DNA of 28,357 bases from a bacterium UBP4_UBA6127 (GCA_002428325.1 DIVR01000049.1:1-28357), one strand, 5' to 3'. Shown: positions 6,414 to 13,881, numbered from the stretch's first letter. The notes: generated by a model from the sequence alone, not told the origin. Translations and numbers: made by a program.

Positions 6414-8450
6414 TTACAGAACCTTCCTGATCGTCTCAGAACTGTATGTTTCAAAAATCTGCTCAAAATTGGTGGCGACGCTGTCGCTGGCAAGACCACT
6501 ATCGCGGAATATGGCATAATGAGGTTCCTTTTTAGCAATCTCTTTGACTACTTCATCTGTAATATCTTTATCGAAACAGGCTATCAAGTATCCATCATCA
6601 ACACTAAATACCTTTTTCCCGCCGAGGGTTGTTTCCTCAATTTTCTTGGACAGCAGTACATCTAAATCCAGCATCACCTGGAAGAGCAGGTCTTCCGGGG
6701 TACGGTCAGGTTTGATATTATCGGTAAGCAGCGATAACTGGTCTTGCTTATATTCCTCCGGCTTGTAATACACTTCTTGCATATTGGTGGAGTCAACCTT
6801 CAGAACTCGGAAACCTTTGTCGAATGTAGAATTATGAATGCAGAGTGCAGAATTACCCTCTTTTAATAATTCATCATTCTGCATTTTGCCTTCTGCATTT
6901 TCTTTTAATTGTTTAGCAATTTGAGCACCCGCCCGCCGGATACGCTCCTTGCCGATTTCACAGATATTAGTAAGCCCGAATCTATATGGACGACTTTCTT
7001 CATCTGTCGCTTCTGGCAATTGAACCATAATAAAACGAAGCAAACAATCATGTGAATAATTATGATTTATTACGGCTTCTGCGGTAGACGAAGAGCCTGA
7101 AAAAAAGTCCAAAACAATATCGTTTTTTCGGCAAACCAATGTAATTAGCCTTTCAATAACAGAAGTGTCTTTGGGAAAATCAAAAACTTTCTCATCAAAT
7201 AGTTTTTTCAATGCGCCACTGGCGGAGCGGCGATCCTTATAAAAAACACTTGATGGGGCTTGATACTCATTTTCCTTAAGATACACTTTTCCATTTGGAA
7301 TTGATGTTTCATCACCACCAAAATGCACACGATCATTTGCCATTTCTTCGATCATACGTTTTTCTTCCCATCTCCAGCCTCTTGATGGAATAGGCACTGG
7401 TTTTTGGGTAATGGGATGAAGAACCGTATATCTGGGTCTATTTTTTCTCCCGTCATCCGGTCCAGATAAATCACTTGCAAAGTAAATTCCGTTCGCATCG
7501 GCGTTACAGTAATGCTTGTGTGCCTTCGCCGGGTGCGAATCCGGCAGAGAAGAATACCATTTTTTCAATCCGGAACTTACTTCAAACCATTGCGAACCAA
7601 ACTGGCCTCGCAAGATACTATATTGTTTATAAATATCATCAATTCCATCTTTGCGCTCTTTCCAAAGGGTATCATCATTGCCAATCTGAAATGAAGATTT
7701 GCAGTATACTAAAATGTATTCATGACTCACACTAACGCGCTTTGAGTCGTTTTTTCTACCTCCGTCCCAAACAAATGAGGCTATAAAATTGCTATCACCG
7801 AACACCTCGTTGCATATCTTCTTCAGATTCTCTACTTCATTATCATCAATACTAATAAAAATGACTCCATCATCAGTCAATAAATCCTTTGCCAGTTTCA
7901 GCCTCGGATAAATCATATTCAGCCAATCCGTATGAAATCGCCCGTTGCTTTCGGTGTTTTGAACCAGCCTATTCCCTTCCTCATCATAATCCCCACTCTG
8001 CATTTTCCATTCTGCATTCTCCATTGAATAATCATCTTCATAGACAAAATCGTTTCCTGTATTATATGGAGGATCTATATAAATCATCTTCACCTTGCCC
8101 AGATAGGTTTCCTGCAGGAGTTTGAGTGCATCAAGATTATCGCCCTCTATGTAAAGGTTTTCGGTCGTATCAAAATCTACGCTTTCCTCCCGGCAGGGGC
8201 GTAAGGTTTTGGCTATGGGGGCATTGGCAAGAAGAATCGATTTTCGCTTATCCGGCCAGGTAAACTGATAGCGTTCCTCTGGGCCTTCCACTACATAGTT
8301 GGACAGCTCCTGCCGCAACACATTAAAATCAATGGCGTGTACCAATTTGCTATCTTTTATTGTCTCTGTTATCACATTAGGGAATAGCTCGGCAATTTTA
8401 GATATATTCTCATCTATTTTATTCACGGAGTGCATTTTTAGCTTATCCAC
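6414..8450 (-). CDS. mod: Type III DNA adenine methyltransferase Mod
   Basis: Mod methylates adenine N6 and supplies sequence recognition for the Res-Mod complex. The 678-residue protein is a beta-class enzyme: catalytic DPPY (126-129, in MIYIDPPYNTGNDFVY) precedes the SAM-binding motif FFSGSSSTAEAV (about 446-457). A variable target-recognition region lies between about 225 and 430. The conserved SNGRFHTDWLNMIYPRLKLA segment is present. GTG at 8450 is preferred because GGTGGAGG lies eight bases upstream; an ATG at 8435 has no good site. Two stretches derive from the AATGCAGAAT repeat family. One is NAEWKMQ near 145-151, right after the catalytic region. The other is near 516-543, where Mod proteins normally pass straight from the ERIRRAG helix to the GFRVLK strand. 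Both keep the frame. Confidence 0.95.
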   Translation of the reverse strand: MDKLKMHSVNKIDENISKIAELFPNVITETIKDSKLVHAIDFNVLRQELSNYVVEGPEERYQFTWPDKRKSILLANAPIAKTLRPCREESVDFDTTENLYIEGDNLDALKLLQETYLGKVKMIYIDPPYNTGNDFVYEDDYSMENAEWKMQSGDYDEEGNRLVQNTESNGRFHTDWLNMIYPRLKLAKDLLTDDGVIFISIDDNEVENLKKICNEVFGDSNFIASFVWDGGRKNDSKRVSVSHEYILVYCKSSFQIGNDDTLWKERKDGIDDIYKQYSILRGQFGSQWFEVSSGLKKWYSSLPDSHPAKAHKHYCNADANGIYFASDLSGPDDGRKNRPRYTVLHPITQKPVPIPSRGWRWEEKRMIEEMANDRVHFGGDETSIPNGKVYLKENEYQAPSSVFYKDRRSASGALKKLFDEKVFDFPKDTSVIERLITLVCRKNDIVLDFFSGSSSTAEAVINHNYSHDCLLRFIMVQLPEATDEESRPYRFGLTNICEIGKERIRRAGAQIAKQLKENAEGKMQNDELLKEGNSALCIHNSTFDKGFRVLKVDSTNMQEVYYKPEEYKQDQLSLLTDNIKPDRTPEDLLFQVMLDLDVLLSKKIEETTLGGKKVFSVDDGYLIACFDKDITDEVVKEIAKKEPHYAIFRDSGLASDSVATNFEQIFETYSSETIRKVL
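6822..6903 (-). repeat. AATGCAGAAT-family repeat inside mod (C-terminal part)
   Basis: The plus strand carries degenerate runs of ATTCTGCATTTTGC and AATGCAGAGTGCAGAATT in both orientations. They translate in mod to NAEGKMQN...GNSALCIHNS. The segment interrupts a place where type III Mod proteins normally connect directly. This in-frame insertion adds roughly 28 residues. Confidence 0.75.
7994..8028 (-). repeat. AATGCAGAAT-family repeat inside mod (after the DPPY region)
   Basis: Plus-strand CACTCTGCATTTTCC and ATTCTGCATTCTCC units encode MENAEWKMQSG between FVYEDDY and DYDEEGNRL. The unit is shorter than the other copies and seems to replace, rather than lengthen, the usual linker. Confidence 0.65.
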
Positions 8451-8475
8451 TTTTTAAACCTCCACCCTTTTTTTT

Positions 8476-8582
8476 AATGCAGAATGATGAATCAAAAACC
8501 TTAATCAATGCAGAATGCAGAATTATGAATGATGAATCAAAAACCTTAACAATTCTGCATTCTCAATTCTTCATTCTGCATT
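8476..8582. repeat. Repeat cluster between the DUF4391 gene and mod
   Basis: A 22-base unit beginning AATGATGAATCAAAAACC occurs identically at 8483-8504 and 8528-8549 (45-base period). It is flanked by AATGCAGAATGCAGAATT (8508-8524 region) and its inverse AATTCTGCATTCTC (from 8551). The opposite orientations allow a long, imperfect hairpin in the leader of mod, ending shortly before its ribosome binding site. Confidence 0.85.
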
Positions 8583-8586
8583 ATAT

Positions 8587-9234
8587 TTAATTCACCATTT
8601 TATCCATTTCTTTCTGTAAACTTTTCATACGTGTATAAAGTTCAAATTTCTTCTTGGGTTGTTTTTCTTTCCAGGATAATCGTTCCAATTTATTAATATC
8701 TTTTTGTAATTTGAGAATGGTCTCATGCCTTTTCAGTTTCTCATCAAGGGATAATTCTGCATTCTGCATTCCGAATTCTGCATTCTTATTACTGTATTCT
8801 GCATTCCCCAAAGCAATCTGCTCAATGAATCCTTCCCAGATACTATCGAGAGTAAGCCCCCTGGCTTCGAGTTTCAAATTATCTGCCAGTTTCCAGCCTG
8901 ACTTATAAAGTTTGGCATAATAAATTGCCAGCTGGCCTTGTTCTTGGAATTTTAGAAGGAATAACAGTTTATGGCTATTCTGCCGGGCTATATTTTCCAC
9001 GATCCGGTAATCCAGTTCCTTTTTTTTCAATTCCAGGGAGAGAATAAGGATTTCTGCTGTCTTCCCTTCTTTTTCGAGATTTAAAGTAACGGGGGTCAGC
9101 TTATACTCTAAAACAATATGTTTGATATCTGTAACGAATTTATCTCTAAGATCGGTGTTTAATTTCAGTCGCTTATAAAATGCTTCTTTCGGCATATTCC
9201 GCCCAACCCGCGCTTTTTCGGGGAATGTCAGCAT
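8587..9234 (-). CDS. DUF4391 domain protein of the restriction operon
   Basis: A 215-residue protein I recognise as DUF4391: it opens MLTFPEKARVGRNMPKEAFY, has the core LLFLLKFQEQGQLAIYYAKLY (about 90-110), LKLEARGLTLDSIWEGFIEQI (120-140) and a C-terminal coiled-coil rich in Lys/Glu. The biochemical function of the family is unknown; members commonly sit beside type III Mod/Res and large helicases. Residues 143-161 (GNAEYSNKNAEF, then GMQNAEL) come from the AATGCAGAAT repeat, placed in the linker between the globular core and the coiled coil. ATG at 9234 has AAGGTGG seven bases upstream. It follows the helicase gene by 110 bases and precedes mod by 136, both gaps being repeat-filled. Confidence 0.85.
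   Translation of the reverse strand: MLTFPEKARVGRNMPKEAFYKRLKLNTDLRDKFVTDIKHIVLEYKLTPVTLNLEKEGKTAEILILSLELKKKELDYRIVENIARQNSHKLLFLLKFQEQGQLAIYYAKLYKSGWKLADNLKLEARGLTLDSIWEGFIEQIALGNAEYSNKNAEFGMQNAELSLDEKLKRHETILKLQKDINKLERLSWKEKQPKKKFELYTRMKSLQKEMDKMVN
8753..8807 (-). repeat. AATGCAGAAT-family repeat inside the DUF4391 gene
   Basis: Four degenerate copies of ATTCTGCATTC on the plus strand encode NAEY, NAEF, MQNAEL on the minus strand. The copy keeps the reading frame and lies in the predicted linker between the two parts of the protein. Confidence 0.85.
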
Positions 9235-9284
9235 CCTCTCACCACCTTAATACAAATTGAATCAAAACCATCCAGACCTTTAAT

Positions 9285-9367
9285 ATTGCATCCTCAATTC
9301 TGCATTCTACATTTTGCATTCTGCATTCCTTCAATTCTGCATTCTCAATTCTGCATTCTGCATTCTA
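9285..9367 (-). repeat. AATGCAGAAT-family repeat at the helicase 3' end and following gap
   Basis: About seven degenerate CAATTCTGCATTCT units. The first units on the minus strand supply the last codons of the helicase (ECRMQN) and its TGA stop. The rest fill the gap to the DUF4391 start. The original helicase C-terminus was probably altered by the insertion. Confidence 0.85.
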
Positions 9368-12300
9368 AAACCACCATAAAACAAATCAATTCAAAGTCAT
9401 CCAACCCGGAGAAATTGCCAGCCAGGAAAGTGGTTTCAGTATTACCAAAAAAGCTATCAATGTCCTTTTCTTCTTTTACGGTTATGATTGAGGCCACTGC
9501 CTGCCGGAGGAGCTGGGAAACACGGTCCATTTTCCTTCCATCATTGGTTTCCCGGTTAAAAACCCGGCAAGCTTCCATATCAGGCTCGGTTATGCCTGAG
9601 GAAAGATAGCGCATAATATCCAGGGTAGCTTTAGGTTCCAAATGGTTGCAAAGAATCTCCCCATCATCACCGATATAGACTATATAAAAAGGATGTAGGA
9701 GGTTTTGGTTTTTAATATTTACGGCTTTATTTATATTCTTCAGAATAAAAATGACTCCGGGTTTTTCTCCCCCGATAACAGCGTGAATTCCAAAAGGGGT
9801 CCGGTCTAAATCTGGATGATCCTTTATAAAACTAAGCAAGTCCATTCTAAAATCATTTAATCCCAGGTCCATAATAGAAATCCCGGTAGTCATATCTTCC
9901 AGATCAACGACTTCATTCTGCAGTTTTTCCAGCTGGGCACGGCGGTAGGCCAAATCCCCGTTTTCATCCTGGTTGATGTAGTCATCATCGCCTGTAGATG
10001 TCATGACAGATATCCGCATTCTGGCTTCTACCCGTTCTTTCAGGTTGATATAGTCGTCAAGCGCCAAATCAGGCCAGAAGTTAACCAGTTGAATTACTTT
10101 ATTCCTGCTGCCTATCCGGTCAATACGTCCAAAACGCTGAATAATCCGTACCGGGTTCCAATGGATATCATAATTAATGCACCAATCACAGTCCTGCAGG
10201 TTCTGCCCTTCAGAAATGCAGTCGGTGGCAATCAAGATATCAATATTGCTGGAATTGTTCGGCATTACCAAAGATTTCTCCTTAGAGACAGGAGAAAAAC
10301 AGGTCAGGATGGTGTTCATCTCAGCAGGGAATTTAGGCAGGGTGGTTCTTCCGTCAATGGACCCGGTAATCAGGGCGCACTCCAGTCCAAATTTCCTTTT
10401 TACAACAGCGCTGACATTCTCATATAAGTACTCGGCGGTATCCGCAAAAGCAGTGAAGATAAGTATTTTTTTATTATCGGGATTGATAGGATTATCAATT
10501 TTCTCCTTGATAACTCGTAAAAGCTCATTTAGCTTATAATCATTTTCGGGAGTTATTTCCTCAATCATGGCAATAAGTCCTTCCAAAACGGCCAAGTCAG
10601 CCTGTAATTCCCGCTTCCAGGAAAGATAGTCCATATCGCTTAAATTGATTTGATATTTTTTGCCGACATTGAAAATATCAATATTCTGGTCATCCAAGTC
10701 AAGCTCATCATAATCCTCATATTCTTGCACGCATGATTCTCTATCAGCCGAATAGTTGTCAATCAAATCCAGGATCCTTTGTATTTGTTCATAGATTCGC
10801 TTAACCGTCAGCTTAAAAGAATGAACCGAACTTTCCATTCTCTTCAGCAGGTTAATGCTCATTAATCGGCGGATACCTTCTTCACGGCCTTCTTGGGATA
10901 GTTGATTGCTGTTTTCTCCGTTTAATATAATATAGTTACCAACCCGGGTGGGGAGAATATAGTTTGATGGCGTATAAATGGAAAGATTAAGTAACATAAG
11001 CTGTTCATAAATCTGGTTATAGTTAATCGCATTATCCAGGGTGGTAAGCCTGGGACGTAAAGAAATCGGTTTGTTTCGCTCCGGGAATCCTCCAATTTCC
11101 GATATGTCATAATAACGCTGAATATGTTTTCGGGAACGGGCAATTGTTACACTGTCTAATACTTCAAAAAAATCAAAATCCAGCTTTTTTAATAAAGAAG
11201 CAGTGGTTCTTAATTCCAGGGGTTGTTTACTCCAGTCGTTATAAACCTTTTGAGCCTGGCGGAATATTGTATCAATATCTGACTTGGTATTTAATTTTTC
11301 ATTGATTAATTCTGATTTCCCTTCATAGGCCAGGGCAAGTTGATTCCGTAGATCAAAGAAACGGTTATTCACCGGAGTAGCGGAAAGCATTAATACTTTT
11401 GTCTTTACACCTGGGCGAATGACTTTATTGAGCAGTTTGAGGTAACGGTTTTCCTTTTCCCCATATTCACCGATAACAGCCCCACCATTGCGGAAATTAT
11501 GGGATTCATCGATTACAACAAGGTCGTAGTTTCCCCAATTGATACGGTCTAGAGGCAACCCAATTACAGAATCTCCCCGGTCTCGGGATAAATCAGTATG
11601 GAAAAGGACATCATACCGAAGGCGGTCTTTCACCAGGGGGTTATTAACCAGATTCCCTCGAAAGGTCATCCAGTTATCTTTTAATTTTTTAGGGCAGAGT
11701 ACCAATATATTCTTATTTCTGTTTTCATAATACTTGATTACAGCCAGGGCCGAATAGGTTTTCCCTAACCCTACACTGTCTGCCAGAATACAGCCATTAT
11801 ATCTCTCTAGTTTATTAATGATTGCTAAAGCCGCCTCTTTCTGAAAACTATAAAGTTTGTTCCAAATAAGGCTGTTTTTAAAACCAGTCGCTTCGTTGGG
11901 TAATACATCTTCAGAAATATCTTCAAGAAATTCACTGAAAATATTAAAAAGCGTCATGAAATAGATTAATTCTGCTGGATTCTCTTGATATACGGCTGAA
12001 ATATTTTCTATGACTTCTTTTGTAATATCCTGGAGTTTTGTACCATCATTCCAGACACTTTCAAACAATCTGATATATTCACTGCTGTGAGGCGCCTCAA
12101 ACTTGTTTACCATGTTATAAACATTATTGCCACGTTCACAGCCAATATCGATTGTTGTAAACCCGTTAAGCGGCATATAAGTTGCCTGTTCAGAACCGGC
12201 CTGTACATTCAAAAACCCGACCATACCATCATGGGTGGCATTGGTCTTAAATTTTGCTTTTTTCTCAATCCAGGCGGCGCATTCCCTGGCAATGGCTCTT

Positions 12301-12590
12301 TGTTTAAGTTCATTACGAAGCCTTACTTCAAAATCGGTACCATAGAGGCTTTTTTCCCGGTTAAGTCGAGGTATATAGAATTCTCGTTTTTCTTTAGGTG
12401 TTTTTTCAGAAACAAAAGTTGGGGATGTAAATATAAACCGGAAAGATTCTATCTCTTTGAGTTGTTTTTTCAGTTCCTGAAAGGCATATATTGAAAAACA
12501 TGCGGCAGCGATTGATATATGGCTTCCCGGTTTGATCATCTTCTCTAAATCATTTTTGACTACTTTAGTTATATTATTAAATATCTCCAC
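9345..12590 (-). CDS. SNF2-type helicase with PLD-like N-terminal domain
   Basis: A 1081-residue superfamily 2 ATPase. Residues 1-150 resemble the phospholipase D-like domain attached to many defence helicases (SHISIAAACFSIYAF, FRFIFTSPTFV), but a canonical HxK(x4)D is not visible; the matching place reads THDGMVGF, so nuclease activity is doubtful. Then come Walker A DSVGLGKT (271-278), DESHNF (361-366), LSATPVNNR (about 405), a coiled insertion, and motif V/VI QNLQDCDW ... QRFGRIDRIGS. GTG at 12590 is preferred, with AAGGA eight bases upstream. The last residues ECRMQN are repeat-derived. It begins the operon with DUF4391, Mod, RhuM and Res. A role as a translocase accessory to restriction is an inference. 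Such helicases also occur in other defence loci. Confidence 0.9.
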   Translation of the reverse strand: MEIFNNITKVVKNDLEKMIKPGSHISIAAACFSIYAFQELKKQLKEIESFRFIFTSPTFVSEKTPKEKREFYIPRLNREKSLYGTDFEVRLRNELKQRAIARECAAWIEKKAKFKTNATHDGMVGFLNVQAGSEQATYMPLNGFTTIDIGCERGNNVYNMVNKFEAPHSSEYIRLFESVWNDGTKLQDITKEVIENISAVYQENPAELIYFMTLFNIFSEFLEDISEDVLPNEATGFKNSLIWNKLYSFQKEAALAIINKLERYNGCILADSVGLGKTYSALAVIKYYENRNKNILVLCPKKLKDNWMTFRGNLVNNPLVKDRLRYDVLFHTDLSRDRGDSVIGLPLDRINWGNYDLVVIDESHNFRNGGAVIGEYGEKENRYLKLLNKVIRPGVKTKVLMLSATPVNNRFFDLRNQLALAYEGKSELINEKLNTKSDIDTIFRQAQKVYNDWSKQPLELRTTASLLKKLDFDFFEVLDSVTIARSRKHIQRYYDISEIGGFPERNKPISLRPRLTTLDNAINYNQIYEQLMLLNLSIYTPSNYILPTRVGNYIILNGENSNQLSQEGREEGIRRLMSINLLKRMESSVHSFKLTVKRIYEQIQRILDLIDNYSADRESCVQEYEDYDELDLDDQNIDIFNVGKKYQINLSDMDYLSWKRELQADLAVLEGLIAMIEEITPENDYKLNELLRVIKEKIDNPINPDNKKILIFTAFADTAEYLYENVSAVVKRKFGLECALITGSIDGRTTLPKFPAEMNTILTCFSPVSKEKSLVMPNNSSNIDILIATDCISEGQNLQDCDWCINYDIHWNPVRIIQRFGRIDRIGSRNKVIQLVNFWPDLALDDYINLKERVEARMRISVMTSTGDDDYINQDENGDLAYRRAQLEKLQNEVVDLEDMTTGISIMDLGLNDFRMDLLSFIKDHPDLDRTPFGIHAVIGGEKPGVIFILKNINKAVNIKNQNLLHPFYIVYIGDDGEILCNHLEPKATLDIMRYLSSGITEPDMEACRVFNRETNDGRKMDRVSQLLRQAVASIITVKEEKDIDSFFGNTETTFLAGNFSGLDDFELICFMVVLECRMQN

Positions 12591-12721
12591 GTCTTTTTTC
12601 CTTAAACCTTCTTTTATACGCAGGAATCACTAAAATCTCGCCAATATCTATCATTATTACCTGGGGTATTTACCCTTCTTGAATTGGAATAGCAAAAAAA
12701 CCTGGCAATATGCTAATAAAT

Positions 12722-12859
12722 CTAATTTAGATTGATATCTTTATAGGTTAATTCTATGACATTATTACCATGCCACTGGATATCTATGACCGTAACACTT
12801 TGTTCAGGAAGGATTCCGTTAACTTTTGCGCCTCGGTTTAATTCTTCAAGCCGTATCAT
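12722..12859 (-). pseudogene. N-terminal remnant of a second SNF2 (DISARM-like) helicase gene
   Basis: A 45-codon frame with a proper start: ATG at 12859 with GGGGGAAG five bases upstream. It reads MIRLEELNRGAKVNGILPEQ, then SVTVIDIQWHG and ELTYKD, and ends after four more residues at TAG. This matches, from memory, the opening of large SNF2 helicases of the DrmD type (MxRLEDLxPGAxVxGILPDxxVTVVxVxWHGxxxxELTYKD), which normally run on for about 1000 residues. The homology ends right after YKD, so the rest of the gene seems deleted. The following 130 bases up to the present helicase start contain no recognisable continuation. Confidence 0.65.
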
Positions 12860-13069
12860 TTGGGCTTCCCCCGATTCTGATTTGTGTTCTTTGATAAAGT
12901 AAAGGCTTCCCCTACTAGATAGCCATCAATAATATACTACAAATCAGGCTTTATTTTTCAGTTTCCTATTGATGATTAATACTTTATTATGACCCTCAAC
13001 CCTTTATTCTTCCGGTTCTCTGGTATTATCCTGGAGAAACTAATAATGATTCCTAATTTGGATCGGATC

Positions 13070-13087
13070 TTTTGGCAGCTGTCAAAA
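13070..13087. repeat. TGACA-N2-TGTCA palindrome, copy 1 (one mismatch)
   Basis: TTTTGGCAGCTGTCAAAA is an 18-bp palindrome with one mismatched pair (GGCA versus TGTC). It is the leftmost of four related palindromes in 640 bp. Confidence 0.85.
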
Positions 13088-13119
13088 TGGCAGGGTTTGG
13101 CATGGGAGAGGATTTACCT

Positions 13120-13147
13120 GCTGGGCATGCCCAGCCACTACTGACAG
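13120..13147 (+). repeat. Hairpin element with CACTACTGA tail, copy 1
   Basis: The perfect palindrome GCTGGGCATGCCCAGC (13120-13135) is followed by CACTACTGACAG. The following GGGGTCCAGAGA also matches copy 3. Confidence 0.85.
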
Positions 13148-13235
13148 AGGGGTCCAGAGATAGGATTTATGTTCTTAGAAGAGTGAATTTTATAGGTAGG
13201 GTAATCAAGATTGGGATAAACATCCTGGTTCATTC

Positions 13236-13261
13236 TCAGTAGTGGCGACCTACCAGGTCGC
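13236..13261 (-). repeat. Hairpin element with CACTACTGA tail, copy 2 (inverted)
   Basis: TCAGTAGTG (the tail, reversed) is followed by GCGACCT-ACC-AGGTCGC, a perfect 7-bp stem. It has the same layout as copies 1 and 3 on the other strand, with an unrelated stem sequence. Confidence 0.8.
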
Positions 13262-13289
13262 TTAGTCTTAACCCTACCCCCTTAAACCA

Positions 13290-13317
13290 GCTAGGCACGC
13301 CTAGCCACTACTGACAG
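13290..13317 (+). repeat. Hairpin element with CACTACTGA tail, copy 3
   Basis: GCTAGGC-AC-GCCTAGC (13290-13305) is followed by CACTACTGACAG and GGGTCCAGGGA. Relative to copy 1 the stem has a G-C to A-T change on both arms, so pairing is kept. Confidence 0.85.
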
Positions 13318-13435
13318 ATGGGTCCAGGGAAACATTTTATCCTTATATTACCTAAGAACCTAACCTTTTTGACAGAAACTGCCAGAGGGAGGGAAACCAT
13401 TAAAATGGTTTTGAGTCTTTCTATCGTTGGTTATT

Positions 13436-13455
13436 CCCCGGGCTTAAGCCCGGGG
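13436..13455. repeat. 20-bp perfect palindrome CCCCGGGCTT/AAGCCCGGGG
   Basis: The palindrome reads identically on both strands and is flanked by ATT on the left and TTAA on the right. GC-rich hairpins with this wording recur as dispersed intergenic elements in many genomes (from memory). There is no T-run directly after it, so it is not an obvious terminator. Confidence 0.8.
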
Positions 13456-13510
13456 TTAATCCCTTGGTTAGATGATATGTGAATACCCCCTACCCATGGG
13501 GAGACAGAAA

Positions 13511-13536
13511 ACCTTTTTGACAGCTGTCAAAAAGGT
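13511..13536. repeat. TGACA-N2-TGTCA palindrome, copy 2 (26-bp perfect)
   Basis: ACCTTTTTGACAG is followed immediately by its exact reverse complement. It is the longest and most perfect of the four copies, and could act as DNA operator or, if transcribed, as a 13-bp hairpin. Confidence 0.9.
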
Positions 13537-13644
13537 CTATTTTAGGAATTATTCTTGTTTTGGGGGTCAGTGGTTTTAACAAACCTCAAAAATCATGAGA
13601 TTCTGGCTATTATGAGGTTCAGGTTTTTTTCTTTTTAGTATCTC

Positions 13645-13660
13645 TTTGACACGTGTCAAA
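13645..13660. repeat. TGACA-N2-TGTCA palindrome, copy 3 (centre changed)
   Basis: TTTGACACGTGTCAAA is a perfect 16-bp palindrome whose central dinucleotides differ from the AGCT centre of the other copies, while the TTTGACA/TGTCAAA arms are kept. Confidence 0.9.
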
Positions 13661-13692
13661 AATATAACTCTTTTATTTTCAATCTCTTCATC

Positions 13693-13710
13693 TTTTGACA
13701 GCTGTCAAAA
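13693..13710. repeat. TGACA-N2-TGTCA palindrome, copy 4
   Basis: TTTTGACAGCTGTCAAAA is a perfect 18-bp palindrome, 48 bases from copy 3 start to start. Confidence 0.9.
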
Positions 13711-13770
13711 TATCCTATTAAGGGAGGCATCTTGTTAGAAAAAGACATAATTTTTTCCCATATTCTGTCA

Positions 13771-13829
13771 AACCAAACCCTATTCAATGACACCGTCCCT
13801 ATTCGCCTGCTTCATTAACACCCCCTATG
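13771..13829 (-). repeat. Degenerate tandem repeat containing GGGACGGTGTC
   Basis: On the minus strand ATAGGGGGTGTTAATGAA is followed by AATAGGGACGGTGTCATTGA and then AATAGGG, giving at least two diverged units. Similar GGGACGGTGTC repeats occur next to REP-associated (Y1) transposase genes in several phyla as I recall, but no transposase is present here. Confidence 0.5.
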
Positions 13830-13881
13830 AATTTTATTCGGGAAAAGTAAGGAAAGAATACAAATTTGATAGGGAGGGGGA

